A DNA stretch of 34,976 nucleotides. Source: a virus. Shown here piece by piece: positions 9,021 through 17,900 of this stretch. Within the stretch, counting starts at the first letter, position 1, and each line of letters opens with the position of its first letter. Both the position numbers and the translations under genes were made by a program. The stretch spans positions 1 to 34,976 of the IMG/VR virus record IMGVR_UViG_3300038528_000009; one strand, given 5' to 3'. The notes beneath the pieces are model-generated. The model saw only the letters and a list, made by a program, of their open reading frames with translations. It did no database searches and was not told the origin of the DNA.

Positions 9021-9761
9021 TTACCTCCCGAAGCCGCTGTCTGGAATATTACCCATACCCAAATAAGGGAAACTGTTTCTGTTTCCCGCGTTCAATATGG
9101 GCGCGCCTTTCTCGGTGCCGGTCAAAAATGTAAACGTCTGGTTAAAATCATCTTGCGCTTTTGTGCTGTCAAAACCAGACGCTTCAAGCATTTTCATTTT
9201 GAGATACCGGCTTATCAGCGTCCGGTTAAACAGTGGAATTTCATCGCCGGCAGTTACCGCATTTGCGTAAGTGAAATCAGGGTCGGCCGTGGCTGATCGC
9301 ACCCATTTATTCGACATGTACTCAAAGTTTATATCCAGCCCTATGGCCGGAGGCGAAGGGTACACCGAAAATTTACCTTCAATAAACCTGAACGCCACGT
9401 ACAAAGGATTAGCTGAAAAATCACGGCCCTTGAGGTACGCCCAATCGCTGGATGTTAAAGGCCCACCCAGAGGCACGCGCTGCGACCGCTCCCACCCCGT
9501 TTGATTAATCATGTACGCGAAGTCGTTGGGTAGCGCATAAGCCCCAGTGTCGCCGTCTACCGTGACAATACGGTGCTCTTTTAGCAGCTGCTCCCAAGGG
9601 TGCGCCTCTACCAGCTCTTCACCGGCAATGTTAAGCAAATACTGCATCTTTACAAACGAGGGGTTTTGACTGGCGTAGGGGTCCGCCACTGGCGTAACGC
9701 CTATCTCTGCCGCTACTCGGTTGAGAATATCGTTTGCAGAGGCAAGCGTCGTAATCGCCAT
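9021..9761 (-). CDS. Head-tail adaptor / tail tubular protein A-like
   Basis: A 246-residue protein. The N-terminal part has features of the gp11 (T7) / gp4 (P22) adaptor group: an initial helix (ANDILNRVAAEIGVTPV), then MQYLLNIAGEELVEAHPWEQLLKEH, a beta segment GAYALPNDFAYMINQTGWER, and a C-terminal helix LISRYLKMKMLEASGFD. These proteins form the ring between portal and tail hub after DNA packaging. It ends 3 bases before the hub gene, and its stop TAA lies inside a GTAAAC element. The assignment rests on pattern and gene order. Confidence 0.8.
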   Translation of the reverse strand: MAITTLASANDILNRVAAEIGVTPVADPYASQNPSFVKMQYLLNIAGEELVEAHPWEQLLKEHRIVTVDGDTGAYALPNDFAYMINQTGWERSQRVPLGGPLTSSDWAYLKGRDFSANPLYVAFRFIEGKFSVYPSPPAIGLDINFEYMSNKWVRSATADPDFTYANAVTAGDEIPLFNRTLISRYLKMKMLEASGFDSTKAQDDFNQTFTFLTGTEKGAPILNAGNRNSFPYLGMGNIPDSGFGR

Positions 9762-9765
9762 TTAA

Positions 9766-10419
9766 TTATTCCTCAGTAGGGGCTGGCCGGCGCGTTTTGC
9801 GAACGCGGGGTTCAGGTGCTACGGCTGCGGTATCGATGTCTGCGGGCGCATCGCTGGTTTTTCCGCCACGCATTTCCTGCATCATCTTCCGCATTTCAAC
9901 CATTTCTGACTCTTGATCCGCCAAGCGTGTTTCAAGCGCTTGCTTCTCGGTAATCAGTTTGTTTTTGTCTGCGTACTTCAAAAAGTCTTTGGCTTTTTCT
10001 TTCAGCCCCAGGCCGCCGCGAATATTTGCAGCGTCACCGTCAGACATTTGCACAAACTGTTCGACTGTTTTTACCTGCAAGAAAGACAGCTCTTCGGCCA
10101 TACTGCGGGAAATCTGGGGCCATTCCGCCAAGGGCGTGCCTTCTGTCGGGGCTTCTACTCTACGTTTAAACATATCGTAGTGGCGTGGGAACCGAGTTTT
10201 GTCGATGGCGGTCGCCGGGCGGCACACCAAAGGGTCGCGTTTACCAGGTACGCGAATTTCAACGTATTCCCGGTCTTTATAGATTGGTCGTCCTGCTTCC
10301 TGTGACGCGGCGGTGTCTTCTTTTTCCCGCATGAAAAATTTAACCATTAAGGCGGCATCGGCTTCGGCTTCGCGGCCTTGAGCAAATTGTGTGTGATCGA
10401 AGTCTGCTGTTTGTACCAT
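9766..10419 (-). CDS. Conserved podophage structural protein with coiled coil
   Basis: A 217-residue acidic/basic protein. Residues about 45-75 (DREYVEIRVPGKRDPLVCRP then FPRHYDMFKRR) match a small protein widely found beside podophage capsid genes. Residues about 155-185 predict a coiled coil (ALETRLADQESEMVEMRKMM). The C-terminus is a Pro/Arg-rich tail. There is no enzyme motif. The leader carries AACGGCAGA at 10426-10434 (minus strand), a sequence also present before two other late genes. A capsid-associated or head-completion role is likely from position, but unproven. Confidence 0.6.
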   Translation of the reverse strand: MVQTADFDHTQFAQGREAEADAALMVKFFMREKEDTAASQEAGRPIYKDREYVEIRVPGKRDPLVCRPATAIDKTRFPRHYDMFKRRVEAPTEGTPLAEWPQISRSMAEELSFLQVKTVEQFVQMSDGDAANIRGGLGLKEKAKDFLKYADKNKLITEKQALETRLADQESEMVEMRKMMQEMRGGKTSDAPADIDTAAVAPEPRVRKTRRPAPTEE

Positions 10420-10462
10420 GTTTTTTCTGCCGTTTTAGTGAAGTAAAAAGTTATCTTACCAC

Positions 10463-10858
10463 TTATTCTATAAGTGAAGGTACCCGTGTCAGGCCCAGTG
10501 CTGCGATGTGATCCTGTGCTGACTCTAGCCTGTCGCCCAGTATCACTGCAATGACCTCGGGTGTAGCTTTGCCACGGTTGATCTGCAATAGCGCCTGGGC
10601 CTTGGTGGCTGCGTTTAAATCGACGTTAGGCGCGTGTGCTGGGGCTTTTAGTTGCTGGCCTGCTATTTGCGCGAAAACTGGATTTGCGACTGTCGAGGCT
10701 ACCGAGTACAGGTTGCCATCGGCGTCTTGATACGATGCAGCGGTGAACGTGTGATTGTCTGCGCTGGATTCGCCGAGGCATAGGGCTAGTTGGTTGGCGT
10801 CGGGGATGTGGGCTGCTGGGGCGGCAATTGTAACTCTCTGCGTGTATTCCGTGCTCAT
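10463..10858 (-). CDS. Hypothetical protein, capsid-region
   Basis: A 131-residue protein starting MSTEYTQRVTIAAPAAHIPD. It is Ala-rich with several beta-like segments (DADGNLYSVASTVANPVFAQ) and a C-terminal helix. No motif identifies a function. It begins one base after the repeat-bearing head-fibre-like gene ends and lies before the structural protein at 9766. It is therefore co-transcribed with head genes and may be a minor virion component or a chaperone for the fibre-like protein. The 41-base gap after it holds only the leader of the next gene. Confidence 0.55.
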   Translation of the reverse strand: MSTEYTQRVTIAAPAAHIPDANQLALCLGESSADNHTFTAASYQDADGNLYSVASTVANPVFAQIAGQQLKAPAHAPNVDLNAATKAQALLQINRGKATPEVIAVILGDRLESAQDHIAALGLTRVPSLIE

Positions 10859-10859
10859 A

Positions 10860-12521
10860 CTAATAGCCTCCGGTTACTGTGACTGTCCAGCCGCGTGAGC
10901 GTAGGGTGTCGATAGCTGCCTCGCCGGTTGATGATGGGGCTGATCCGCCGGATTGGTCGAATTTTCTTGTGCCTGTTGTGATGCCGGAAGTTACTAAAGA
11001 GACTAATATTCCGTCTATGCTGGCTTCGTCTAATGCTGTTTCATTAAATGCTGCTTCAAAAGCTCCGGCCTTTACGTTGTCGAAAGCGTTGGCGGGGAAA
11101 CTTGTAAGCGATGAACATCGATTCCAAGTGCTGATAAAATTAGTACCGCTTGAAGTATCAATTAGTGGAAAACTAGTTAATGAAGTGCAATTACGCCATG
11201 CTGAACTAAAATTAGTACCACTAGATGTATCAATTAATGGAAAACTAGTTAATGAATTACAATTGTACCATGCTACGCTAAAATCAGTACCACTAGATGT
11301 ATCAATTAATGGAAAACTAGTTAATGAAGTACAACTTAACCATGCTACGCTAAAACTAGTACCACTAGATGTATCAATTAATGGAAAACTAGTTAATGAA
11401 TTACAACTATACCATGCTCGATCAAAACTAGTACCACTAGATGTATCAATTAATGGAAAACTAGTTAATGAATTACAATCACGCCATGCAGCACTAAAAT
11501 TAGTACCACTAGATGTATCAATTAATGGAAATTCAGTTAATGAATTACACTTGTACCATGCAGCATAAAAATCAGTACCACTAGATGTATCAATTAATGG
11601 AAAACTAGTTAATGAAGTACAATAATACCATGCTAAACTAAAACTAGTACCACTAGATGTATCAATTAATGGAAATTCAATAATTTCTGAACGATCTCTC
11701 CAATACTCACTAAAACTAGTAACCTCACTGTAATCAACTCCAGCACCATTACCCACAAAGTAACTCTCTGCGTCTGATTTTTCGCTTGCAGTCAATGCAT
11801 CGTCGCGGAACAACGCTCCAACAATAGCACCACCGGGGAAGTATTCTCCGCCCAGCTCATACGCCCCGGCAGGTATACTAATGCCATAGCTCGCAGTACC
11901 ATCATCCGTAGCAAGCACCATAGTTCCATTCCAACCGCCCGTAGGCACTGTGATAATCAGCGCGTCGTCTACTTTGTCCAGTGATAACCGGTCGGGTAGT
12001 GTGTTGTACGTGGGTCTTGCTGCCGAGGTGGTCTGTACAGCGGTGTGCTCGTTTCCGGACTGGTCAATCATTGCGCCGGCTGGGTCGCCGTCAGACGTTA
12101 CAGGCACAGTGCCTGCCGCGTCCTGAAAGAGTGCCTGCACGCCAAGAACTATTGGCATGGGGACGTAAAATGCCCCCTCTTCGCCTGCGCCAAAAAGTTG
12201 ATTTATGAGCGTCGGCAACACGCTTGAAAAATCTATCGCAATCCGCCCGGTTGATGTAAACGGAATAGAGCCGGACACGTAATCAAAAGACGTGGCCCCA
12301 CCCACGCAGAGGCGTCCATCTGATGTAAACGGCAGCCCTCCTGATATGTGATCTATCGCACCGGTTAACGACGCGGCTATACGCTGGTTTGCTGCGTACT
12401 TTAGGCCGCTGTGGGTATGTGTTATCGCGCTTGCGCTGTCGATGGCCAGAGCGCTGTCTTTGTATGGGCGACCGCCCGACATGTTTGTTATTTCTGAGGT
12501 TGAGTCATCAACTAATATCAT
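10860..12521 (-). CDS. Head-fibre-like protein with BspA/DUF285 leucine-rich repeats
   Basis: A 553-residue protein. The N-terminal 110 residues hold short repeated segments resembling SGGLPFTSDGRLCV, SGSIPFTSTGRIAI and SGGRPYKDSALAID, suggesting a small repeated beta module. A segment with QDAAGTVPVTSDGDPAGAMI follows, typical of phage minor structural proteins. Residues about 275-466 are eight 24-residue repeats with consensus SLTSFPLIDTSSGTxFxxAW, each ending in Cys. This pattern belongs to BspA-type or DUF285-type leucine-rich repeats. The C-terminal cap includes PANAFDNVKAGAFEAAFNET. It sits next to the capsid genes, so it may be an exposed head fibre or adhesion decoration. The repeat DNA is clearly AT-richer than its surroundings. 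Confidence 0.75.
   Translation of the reverse strand: MILVDDSTSEITNMSGGRPYKDSALAIDSASAITHTHSGLKYAANQRIAASLTGAIDHISGGLPFTSDGRLCVGGATSFDYVSGSIPFTSTGRIAIDFSSVLPTLINQLFGAGEEGAFYVPMPIVLGVQALFQDAAGTVPVTSDGDPAGAMIDQSGNEHTAVQTTSAARPTYNTLPDRLSLDKVDDALIITVPTGGWNGTMVLATDDGTASYGISIPAGAYELGGEYFPGGAIVGALFRDDALTASEKSDAESYFVGNGAGVDYSEVTSFSEYWRDRSEIIEFPLIDTSSGTSFSLAWYYCTSLTSFPLIDTSSGTDFYAAWYKCNSLTEFPLIDTSSGTNFSAAWRDCNSLTSFPLIDTSSGTSFDRAWYSCNSLTSFPLIDTSSGTSFSVAWLSCTSLTSFPLIDTSSGTDFSVAWYNCNSLTSFPLIDTSSGTNFSSAWRNCTSLTSFPLIDTSSGTNFISTWNRCSSLTSFPANAFDNVKAGAFEAAFNETALDEASIDGILVSLVTSGITTGTRKFDQSGGSAPSSTGEAAIDTLRSRGWTVTVTGGY
11122..11697 (-). repeat. Eight 72-bp tandem repeats encoding LRR units
   Basis: The marker GATGTATCAATTAATGG or close variants recurs every 72 bases, with the unit phase at 11149, 11221, 11293, 11365, 11437, 11509, 11581 and 11653. 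Units are nearly identical over the FPLIDTSSGT part and differ mainly in the codons for the AWxxC segment. The block is AT-rich compared with the neighbouring sequence. This pattern fits recent tandem duplication or gene conversion with selection on a few exposed positions. Confidence 0.95.
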
Positions 12522-12587
12522 TGTGTAAACAGCCTCATTATTTTGAAAAGTAGTGCAAGCGCCGCTGCCGACGCTTGGCTTAAAAAG

Positions 12588-12923
12588 TTATTCTGCTGTC
12601 CAGCCTGCCGCCAAACTGGCCAACGTGGCGTTGCCCTGAGAGGTCACGGTACCGTTGCCGTTGGCGTTGTTTGCCCCGATTTTAATGGGAGTGCCTGCGA
12701 TGCCAATGTGTTGGCTATCTTGAGGTGTGCGCCCAGCGCCGGCCTGATCCAACAGCGTAAACTGATCGAGTGTCCCCGCCACAGCGGTTACGCCTTCACC
12801 AATGCCGATACCGGGAGCACATGATGCTGCTGCGTTCGCGCCATTGGCAAAGCTGGCGGCGGGTACCTGCGAGCCTCGGGCACTGACCAGCGTGCCGTTA
12901 AGGTAGTAACTTGGGTTAGACAT
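12588..12923 (-). CDS. Small capsid-associated (decoration-like) protein
   Basis: I start this at ATG 12923 (MSNPSYYLNGTLV, 111 residues), preceded by AGGAGA at good spacing. The frame stays open to 12947, but the extra residues carry no ribosome site of their own. The protein is rich in Gly, Ala, Asn and Thr, with no long helices, suiting a small beta-rich capsid decoration or stabilising protein. It is the first gene after the major capsid protein, a usual place for decoration proteins. No specific family was recognised. Confidence 0.5.
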   Translation of the reverse strand: MSNPSYYLNGTLVSARGSQVPAASFANGANAAASCAPGIGIGEGVTAVAGTLDQFTLLDQAGAGRTPQDSQHIGIAGTPIKIGANNANGNGTVTSQGNATLASLAAGWTAE

Positions 12924-12948
12924 TTTTTGTCTCCTGTCAGACGACAAC

Positions 12949-12969
12949 CCCGGCGATCACGCCGCCGGG
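12949..12969 (-). terminator. Hairpin after the major capsid gene (attenuator-like)
   Basis: CCCGGCG at 12949-12955 pairs with CGCCGGG at 12963-12969 around a 7-base loop, 11 bases past the capsid stop. On the minus strand it is followed only by a weak T-containing stretch, so it may slow or partly end transcription or protect the capsid mRNA 3' end. Full termination is doubtful because downstream late genes must be expressed. Confidence 0.5.
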
Positions 12970-12980
12970 ATTATTTATCG

Positions 12981-13973
12981 TTAGCCGTTGGCGTCGTATC
13001 GGCCTTGGAATTGGCGGCCTGATACAGTCAGATTGCCCGCCCAGGCCATGATCTGAACTTCAGCGTCCTGGTTAGTGGCATAGCGGCGATTAGGTGACAG
13101 AGGCACCATGTTACGGTCCGCGTGAGGGCGGTAGCATAGGTACTTGGTGTTCAAAAAGAACGCCGTACCGGCCGGCGCGCCGCCGTTACTGCCGTTGTTA
13201 ATGCCGCCATCAAGCACAACGTCGGAATCCATAAACTTCAGGGTTGCAAAACCAGCGTCGGCGGATTGAGTGTTTGTAAAGCGTTGCTGCGCCTGCAGCG
13301 AACCCATGTAGGCGTTCCATACCGAAGTATCCGCCATAATCAGGTCTGGCCGATCCATGCCGCGAACCAATGAGGCCCACAACAAGTTCCAGAAACCTTG
13401 TATTTTAGTGGAGTCCAGGCCGTTTGCCGCAGTCTGATCGGATACGCCGTTACGCCAAAACGAGAACGTGCCGCCGTCAATACCGCCGTAGGGTGCCGCC
13501 GTAGGATCGACAGGCAGTGCAGCATCCAAGCCGTCGATCTGCTTGCCGCCGGCTGCTGTGCCGTCAGAATACAGACCCGCACAAATCAAGTTGGTCATGG
13601 TCGCTTCGGCCACTTCCAAACGTGATTCCATAAGGTCGATCATGCGCTCTCGGCCAGAGTTTTGCAGCTGCTCAAGACCGGAGATGACCACCGGAACGGC
13701 GGCTTGCTTAATGTCGTACTCTGCTGCGCTCAATACGTCAGACACACCGACCGGCAACAGATCGTACCCAGAGTACCAACCAGCGTTGCTGTTTTCTGCA
13801 AAAGACAATTCTTGCAGAATTTTGGTGCCGCCACTAAAGGTTTTGATCTTGCCGTTTTTCTTTAAACGGTCCAGAAGAGCGTTGTTGTTCGTTACGTTAT
13901 CAGCGATCTGCTTGGTACGACTGGCAATGGTCGTAGCCATAATATCGCTGATGGAAGTGTTGGCAAAAGCCAT
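12981..13973 (-). CDS. Major capsid protein
   Basis: A 330-residue protein with the layout of a podophage coat protein: an N-terminal helix (SISDIMATTIASRTKQIADN), KKNGKIKTFSGGTKILQEL, an AEYDIKQAAVPVVISGLEQL spine-helix region, and a C-terminal beta segment ending MAWAGNLTVSGRQFQGRYDA. It likely adopts the HK97 fold, as all tailed phage coats known to me do. It follows scaffold in the operon after a 172-base gap, has GGAG 8-11 bases upstream of its ATG, and is followed by a GC hairpin, all consistent with strong expression. No decoration insertion or cleaved prodomain is obvious. Confidence 0.9.
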   Translation of the reverse strand: MAFANTSISDIMATTIASRTKQIADNVTNNNALLDRLKKNGKIKTFSGGTKILQELSFAENSNAGWYSGYDLLPVGVSDVLSAAEYDIKQAAVPVVISGLEQLQNSGRERMIDLMESRLEVAEATMTNLICAGLYSDGTAAGGKQIDGLDAALPVDPTAAPYGGIDGGTFSFWRNGVSDQTAANGLDSTKIQGFWNLLWASLVRGMDRPDLIMADTSVWNAYMGSLQAQQRFTNTQSADAGFATLKFMDSDVVLDGGINNGSNGGAPAGTAFFLNTKYLCYRPHADRNMVPLSPNRRYATNQDAEVQIMAWAGNLTVSGRQFQGRYDANG

Positions 13974-14109
13974 AATATTTCTCCATCAAGTCAATAAAGG
14001 ATGTTTACACCAGTCACCAAACTTGGGAACTTTGCGCGTTATTGACCGTTCAACGTCTTTTGGCCTGCTACCGTGGCTGGGGCGCTCAGTCGAAAAGTCA
14101 AATATTAAT

Positions 14110-14125
14110 AGCTACCATAATAGCT
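14110..14125. promoter_or_regulatory. Inverted repeat between scaffold and capsid genes
   Basis: AGCTA and TAGCT are separated by six bases within the 172-base gap 13974-14145. GTTTACAC elements lie on both sides (about 13999 and 14131). The gap has no convincing open frame. It may carry an internal promoter or operator that boosts capsid synthesis; no clear -35/-10 pair was found. Confidence 0.3.
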
Positions 14126-14145
14126 CACTGTTTACACGGGTACAA

Positions 14146-15252
14146 CTATTCGTTGGCTTCGTCTATCGCCGCCGCTAACTGCTGTCGCAAAGTCATGCCT
14201 GTGCCTTTGCCCCCTCCTCCGCTTTTACGCCCGGAAATACTGGCAGCAGCAGCGCGCTTGGCGGATAAATTGTTCTGGCTTTTCCGTTGCTCAATGACGG
14301 AAGAAATATCAGGGTTCCCCGCACAGGCTCGATCGTAGGCTTGCTGTAGCGTTAACTCGACTCCGCGTTTGTCGGCCAATTCAATAATGTCCGCCATGTC
14401 TTCGCGCACGTCGTTTAAAAACTCTGCGTTTTTGCTAAACTCCACAACCGCGTTTTGAGCTTTGCTGCTGCTTTGCTGCGACTGCTGATCTTTTATGTTT
14501 TGCGCATTGGTCATCAACTCGTTTATTGGCCCCATGCGCTCATCAAGCATTTTCTTGAATGCCGCTTGCTGGGGGTCTTCTTGCCCTTGGTTCTGGCCTT
14601 GGCCGCTTCCGCTGCCACCCACCAGAGCACTGTCCAGCTCTTCGATGTCCACACCAAACTGGTTGATTATACGTGCTAGCTCTTTTGCTTTTTCTTGCTG
14701 TGTGCCACTGTGCAGCACGTTCATAGACCCCATGGCCGCGCCGGCAGCATCAAGAGGATGCTGAAAACCGGAGCCTTTCATCATAGGCGCAAAATGCTCA
14801 CCCATTTTGCTCACGTAGTCGCTGACCTGTTTTGACTCTTTGGTGTTGGCCATGCTGTCTGACATTTCACGTTCACGGGCAGAAATACGCTCTTGCAGTT
14901 CCCGCGGCACTTTAGACCATAGCTCTCGCTCTTTTGGTGCCCACCCTGCAGGCGCTTTTAGGCTCTGGTTTTTGTCTGTAAGGTTGGAAGCTGCCTTGGC
15001 ATCAGACTCATCCTCGGCAGAGGTAGGTTTATCCTTTGCCTCGGCAGCTTCCTTTTTGTCTGCGGTTTCGTTTTCCGCCGGTTTTTCGTCGCCCGTACCT
15101 TCGTTGTCCCCTTCGCTGCCTTCAGTGCCAGGAGCCGGGTCGCCAATTTGCGCATCGTCTTCGTCTGTTACTATTTCTTGACGCGTTTCATCGCCTTCGT
15201 CGCCCATTGTTTCCATCGCTTCGGACAACTGATCTCTCATTGATTTGCTCAT
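14146..15252 (-). CDS. Scaffolding protein
   Basis: A 368-residue protein with the usual scaffold profile. There is a long, very acidic, disordered N-terminal part (about 15-95, rich in Glu, Asp, Gly, Lys and Ala), then LKAPAGWAPKERELWSKVPR, a helix ELQERISAREREMSDS, and charged helices through to the C-terminus. The basic tail KRAAAASISGRKSGGGGKGT may contact the coat. It directly precedes the coat gene and follows the portal region, as scaffolds normally do. Its leader holds AACGGCAGA at 15263-15271 (minus). No protease motif is present. Confidence 0.8.
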   Translation of the reverse strand: MSKSMRDQLSEAMETMGDEGDETRQEIVTDEDDAQIGDPAPGTEGSEGDNEGTGDEKPAENETADKKEAAEAKDKPTSAEDESDAKAASNLTDKNQSLKAPAGWAPKERELWSKVPRELQERISAREREMSDSMANTKESKQVSDYVSKMGEHFAPMMKGSGFQHPLDAAGAAMGSMNVLHSGTQQEKAKELARIINQFGVDIEELDSALVGGSGSGQGQNQGQEDPQQAAFKKMLDERMGPINELMTNAQNIKDQQSQQSSSKAQNAVVEFSKNAEFLNDVREDMADIIELADKRGVELTLQQAYDRACAGNPDISSVIEQRKSQNNLSAKRAAAASISGRKSGGGGKGTGMTLRQQLAAAIDEANE

Positions 15253-15270
15253 TGCATCTGCCTCTGCCGT

Positions 15271-15681
15271 TTACATGCCGTGCTGGTGCATGGCCTGTTT
15301 AATTGTGTCCACGCGTTCTCGTTTTGCTTTTGGGCTGTCGCCCGCCAGTGCTATTTGCCGCTCTCCAGCTTTGCGCTCAAAATACTTGGCGCCATCGTTG
15401 GCACCGTACTCCCCTGGGTTGGCAACACCGTGTTTTTCATTGTGTCGGCGAAGCTGGCCGCGATCACTTATAGTGCTGCCATCCACCGGGCTTACAAATT
15501 CTTTAATGCCTTTCAGTATGCTCGGACAGGACGAACCGCGCAAAGTGGGTGTGTATTCAGACTTGGGTACCATTTCACCGGTATCTGGGTGGCGTATCCA
15601 GCTGCCTGTTTGCGGGCGAGTGTGGTTACCAAATATCTTGACGTACTTTTCTCTGTAGTCGTCGCTGGTAATGTTACTCAT
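15271..15681 (-). CDS. Conserved small head-region protein
   Basis: A 136-residue protein when started at ATG 15681, which has GGGG at better spacing than ATG 15687. It overlaps the portal stop by 8 bases. The sequence has GSWIRHPDTGEMVPKSEY followed by PSILKGIKEFVSPVDGSTIS and DRGQLRRHNEKHGVANPGEY. This pattern (a W-RHP-TGE-VP motif, then a region that describes an identity loop and an R-H-E-H helix) occurs in short proteins encoded next to podophage portals. Its function is unknown to me. The stop TAA lies inside a GTAAAC element. Confidence 0.6.
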   Translation of the reverse strand: MSNITSDDYREKYVKIFGNHTRPQTGSWIRHPDTGEMVPKSEYTPTLRGSSCPSILKGIKEFVSPVDGSTISDRGQLRRHNEKHGVANPGEYGANDGAKYFERKAGERQIALAGDSPKAKRERVDTIKQAMHQHGM

Positions 15682-17899
15682 TTGCATCGTCCCCTTTATT
15701 TGGGGCTTGGGCGTCTAGGGTCTTCATTTCGCGTTCACCCTCGATCTTAACCCGCCCCTCTTCAATTTTGGCCATAGCGTTGGCTTGAATTTCGTTGATT
15801 TTATTGGCTGTTTTTCCTGCGTCAGACGCCGCGTTTAACTGCGCTTCTACCACGTCTTTTTGCATTTCGCCGCGCATGGTGGCGTCGGTCTGATCCATGT
15901 TGGCTGCTGCTTGCGCCTGCTCCAACATTAAATCGGCCTGCAACTTGGTGCGGGTTTCCGCAATAGATCGCTGCATATCCGCCGCTACTTCTGACATTTT
16001 CATGTTGTGTTGCTCGCGGGCAAACTGCACATCCAAATTATAATCTTGCTGGCGGATTTGCATGTCAGACTGCGCTTTAGCCTGAATTTTCTGCATTTCG
16101 CCCTGCTGTTTAACCTCTTCCTGTTGCATGACAGCCTGGGCTTTTTGCATTTCAGGATCAGGTTTGGTTTGCCCTTGTTGCTTTTTGGCCTCTTGCTGTG
16201 AGGCTTCAATGGCTTTGTCCAAAACACCTTCTATTTCACTTGCGCCTTTAAATCCAGACAGCCCCCATTGCAACATTTGCAGCAAAAACGGTTTTACTGC
16301 AGGGTCTTGCTCGATCAGCGGAGCCGCCGACTGCATAAACGTGGCCAGCGCGGTAAGGTACCCTGTGCGCTCGTTCTTCAGCTGTGCGTAATCAACCATG
16401 GCCACGGATTCGGGGCGTATGGATACCCTCATCTGTGCTGCATTAGGATCTTTTATGAGCTGTATGGCCGGCGGCACTTTATCCACGTCTGGCGAAAACT
16501 GCATATTGGACTTTTTTGCGATCGTCTGCGGTGAAAAATGCTTAGATATGATTTCAGCCTTGATCTGAAACAGGTCCGTAGCGAACTTGGCAAACCGGTC
16601 CTGCAAGGCTTGCACCCGCACTGAACCAAACTTGGCCTTCATTTCTGACTGGCCTACGCCTTCATACTGCGAGTCGAGTTCACCGCGCATAATGTCTGAC
16701 ATGCCGGTAATTTGCTGTAGCAGTCCTATGGCGTCAGATCGCATTTCTCTGAGCTTGTCGAGGGCGTTTACAATGTCTGCCAGCGGCATCCAGTCGATCT
16801 GACCTTTAAGGCCGTTCTTCTCACCAAACAGCGCCCAGTTTTCTACCGGTATCAACTGATTGTCTTGGCCCGAATTTAGCATGTTCTTTATGGCTTCTGA
16901 GCTTGAATCATACACCCCTACTACTTTTACCGCTTCGGTGATGACGGATATGCGCTCTTGCAGCTTGTCGATCTCATTGTACAAATCTTGCGCCAACGAA
17001 TAGTCGGGGGTTGGCATGTAAATGTTGGTGGTTGGGTTGGCCATGAAAAACGGCGGTGCAGGGAAAAAGTTTTCAAGCCCGAGGGGGTCTTCCTGGCTAT
17101 CCAGAACTTTATCGCAGCCCAAGTTTATCCAGACTACTTTTTTCTCCTTCTTATCCCAAATTTCCCAAATTTCGGCTTTTTTCCATAGCCCTTCCATGTC
17201 CGTTTCTTCGGCAGAATCCTCGCTAGAATTGGATTTTTGCTGCTTTAAATCAACTTTTTCGCCGTATTCTTCACCAAAACGAGCAGAAACTTCGTCTTTT
17301 GTCAGATATGACCGAAAGGCTATCCACGGCAGTTCTGACCAGTTTCGCCCCCACCCCCACAACACATCACCCCAATGGTAATACTCAATGGGCGCGCTTT
17401 CGCTTAGCATTTCTTCTGTGCCGTCTTCTGCTGTCTGCGTTTCTACTTCATACCGCACTCGGGCCGCACCGAGTCCGGCAATTAACCGGTCGCTGAGTGA
17501 CGACTGCAGTATGGCGTCCACTTCTTCGCCATTTTGCTGCACGTCCAAGTTCAACATGCGATTTAGTATGTCACTGGCCACCCGGGCTATGTCGTCGTTT
17601 TGATCGGTAAACTTGCGGCTGACATCAATCTTCGGCGTGTTCCCGTACAGCATGGACTGCAACGTGGTGACGTTGGAGTTGAACATGTTGAGTTTAAACG
17701 CTGTGTTATTGCTGTTTTCTCCCTGGGGGTCTTTGCCAACAAATTTACGAACTATTTTATCCGCTTGTTTGTGCCATTTGGACAGCAGCTTGATAGACGC
17801 TTTAAGCTCTTCAGCGTAATACTTCCACTGATCTGCTGGAGTCTCTTCATACTCATCGCGGGACTCGATAGAGCCGTTTTCTGCCTTGTTTTCAGCCAT
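15674..17899 (-). CDS. Portal protein (P22-like, long)
   Basis: A 741-residue portal, near the size of P22 gp1 (725) and longer than T7-type portals. Recognisable segments include the N-terminal YYAEELKASIKLLSKWHKQA helix, NTTAFKLNMFNSNVTTLQSM-like stem entry, PIEYYHWGDVLWGWGRNWSE, and LREMRSDAIGLLQQITGMSD in the crown/wing region. Residues from about 565 are a long Gln/Lys/Glu/Ala-rich helix, consistent with the barrel helix of P22-type portals. It follows terminase and two small genes. The ring would sit at the capsid vertex and bind the terminase, then the adaptor. Confidence 0.85.
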   Translation of the reverse strand: MAENKAENGSIESRDEYEETPADQWKYYAEELKASIKLLSKWHKQADKIVRKFVGKDPQGENSNNTAFKLNMFNSNVTTLQSMLYGNTPKIDVSRKFTDQNDDIARVASDILNRMLNLDVQQNGEEVDAILQSSLSDRLIAGLGAARVRYEVETQTAEDGTEEMLSESAPIEYYHWGDVLWGWGRNWSELPWIAFRSYLTKDEVSARFGEEYGEKVDLKQQKSNSSEDSAEETDMEGLWKKAEIWEIWDKKEKKVVWINLGCDKVLDSQEDPLGLENFFPAPPFFMANPTTNIYMPTPDYSLAQDLYNEIDKLQERISVITEAVKVVGVYDSSSEAIKNMLNSGQDNQLIPVENWALFGEKNGLKGQIDWMPLADIVNALDKLREMRSDAIGLLQQITGMSDIMRGELDSQYEGVGQSEMKAKFGSVRVQALQDRFAKFATDLFQIKAEIISKHFSPQTIAKKSNMQFSPDVDKVPPAIQLIKDPNAAQMRVSIRPESVAMVDYAQLKNERTGYLTALATFMQSAAPLIEQDPAVKPFLLQMLQWGLSGFKGASEIEGVLDKAIEASQQEAKKQQGQTKPDPEMQKAQAVMQQEEVKQQGEMQKIQAKAQSDMQIRQQDYNLDVQFAREQHNMKMSEVAADMQRSIAETRTKLQADLMLEQAQAAANMDQTDATMRGEMQKDVVEAQLNAASDAGKTANKINEIQANAMAKIEEGRVKIEGEREMKTLDAQAPNKGDDANE

Positions 17900-17900
17900 T

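Noticed and set aside
10860-12521. A diversity-generating retroelement target
   Set aside because: The repeat array has focused variable positions, but no reverse transcriptase, template repeat or IMH-like sequence was found in the window, and the variation is between units of one array.
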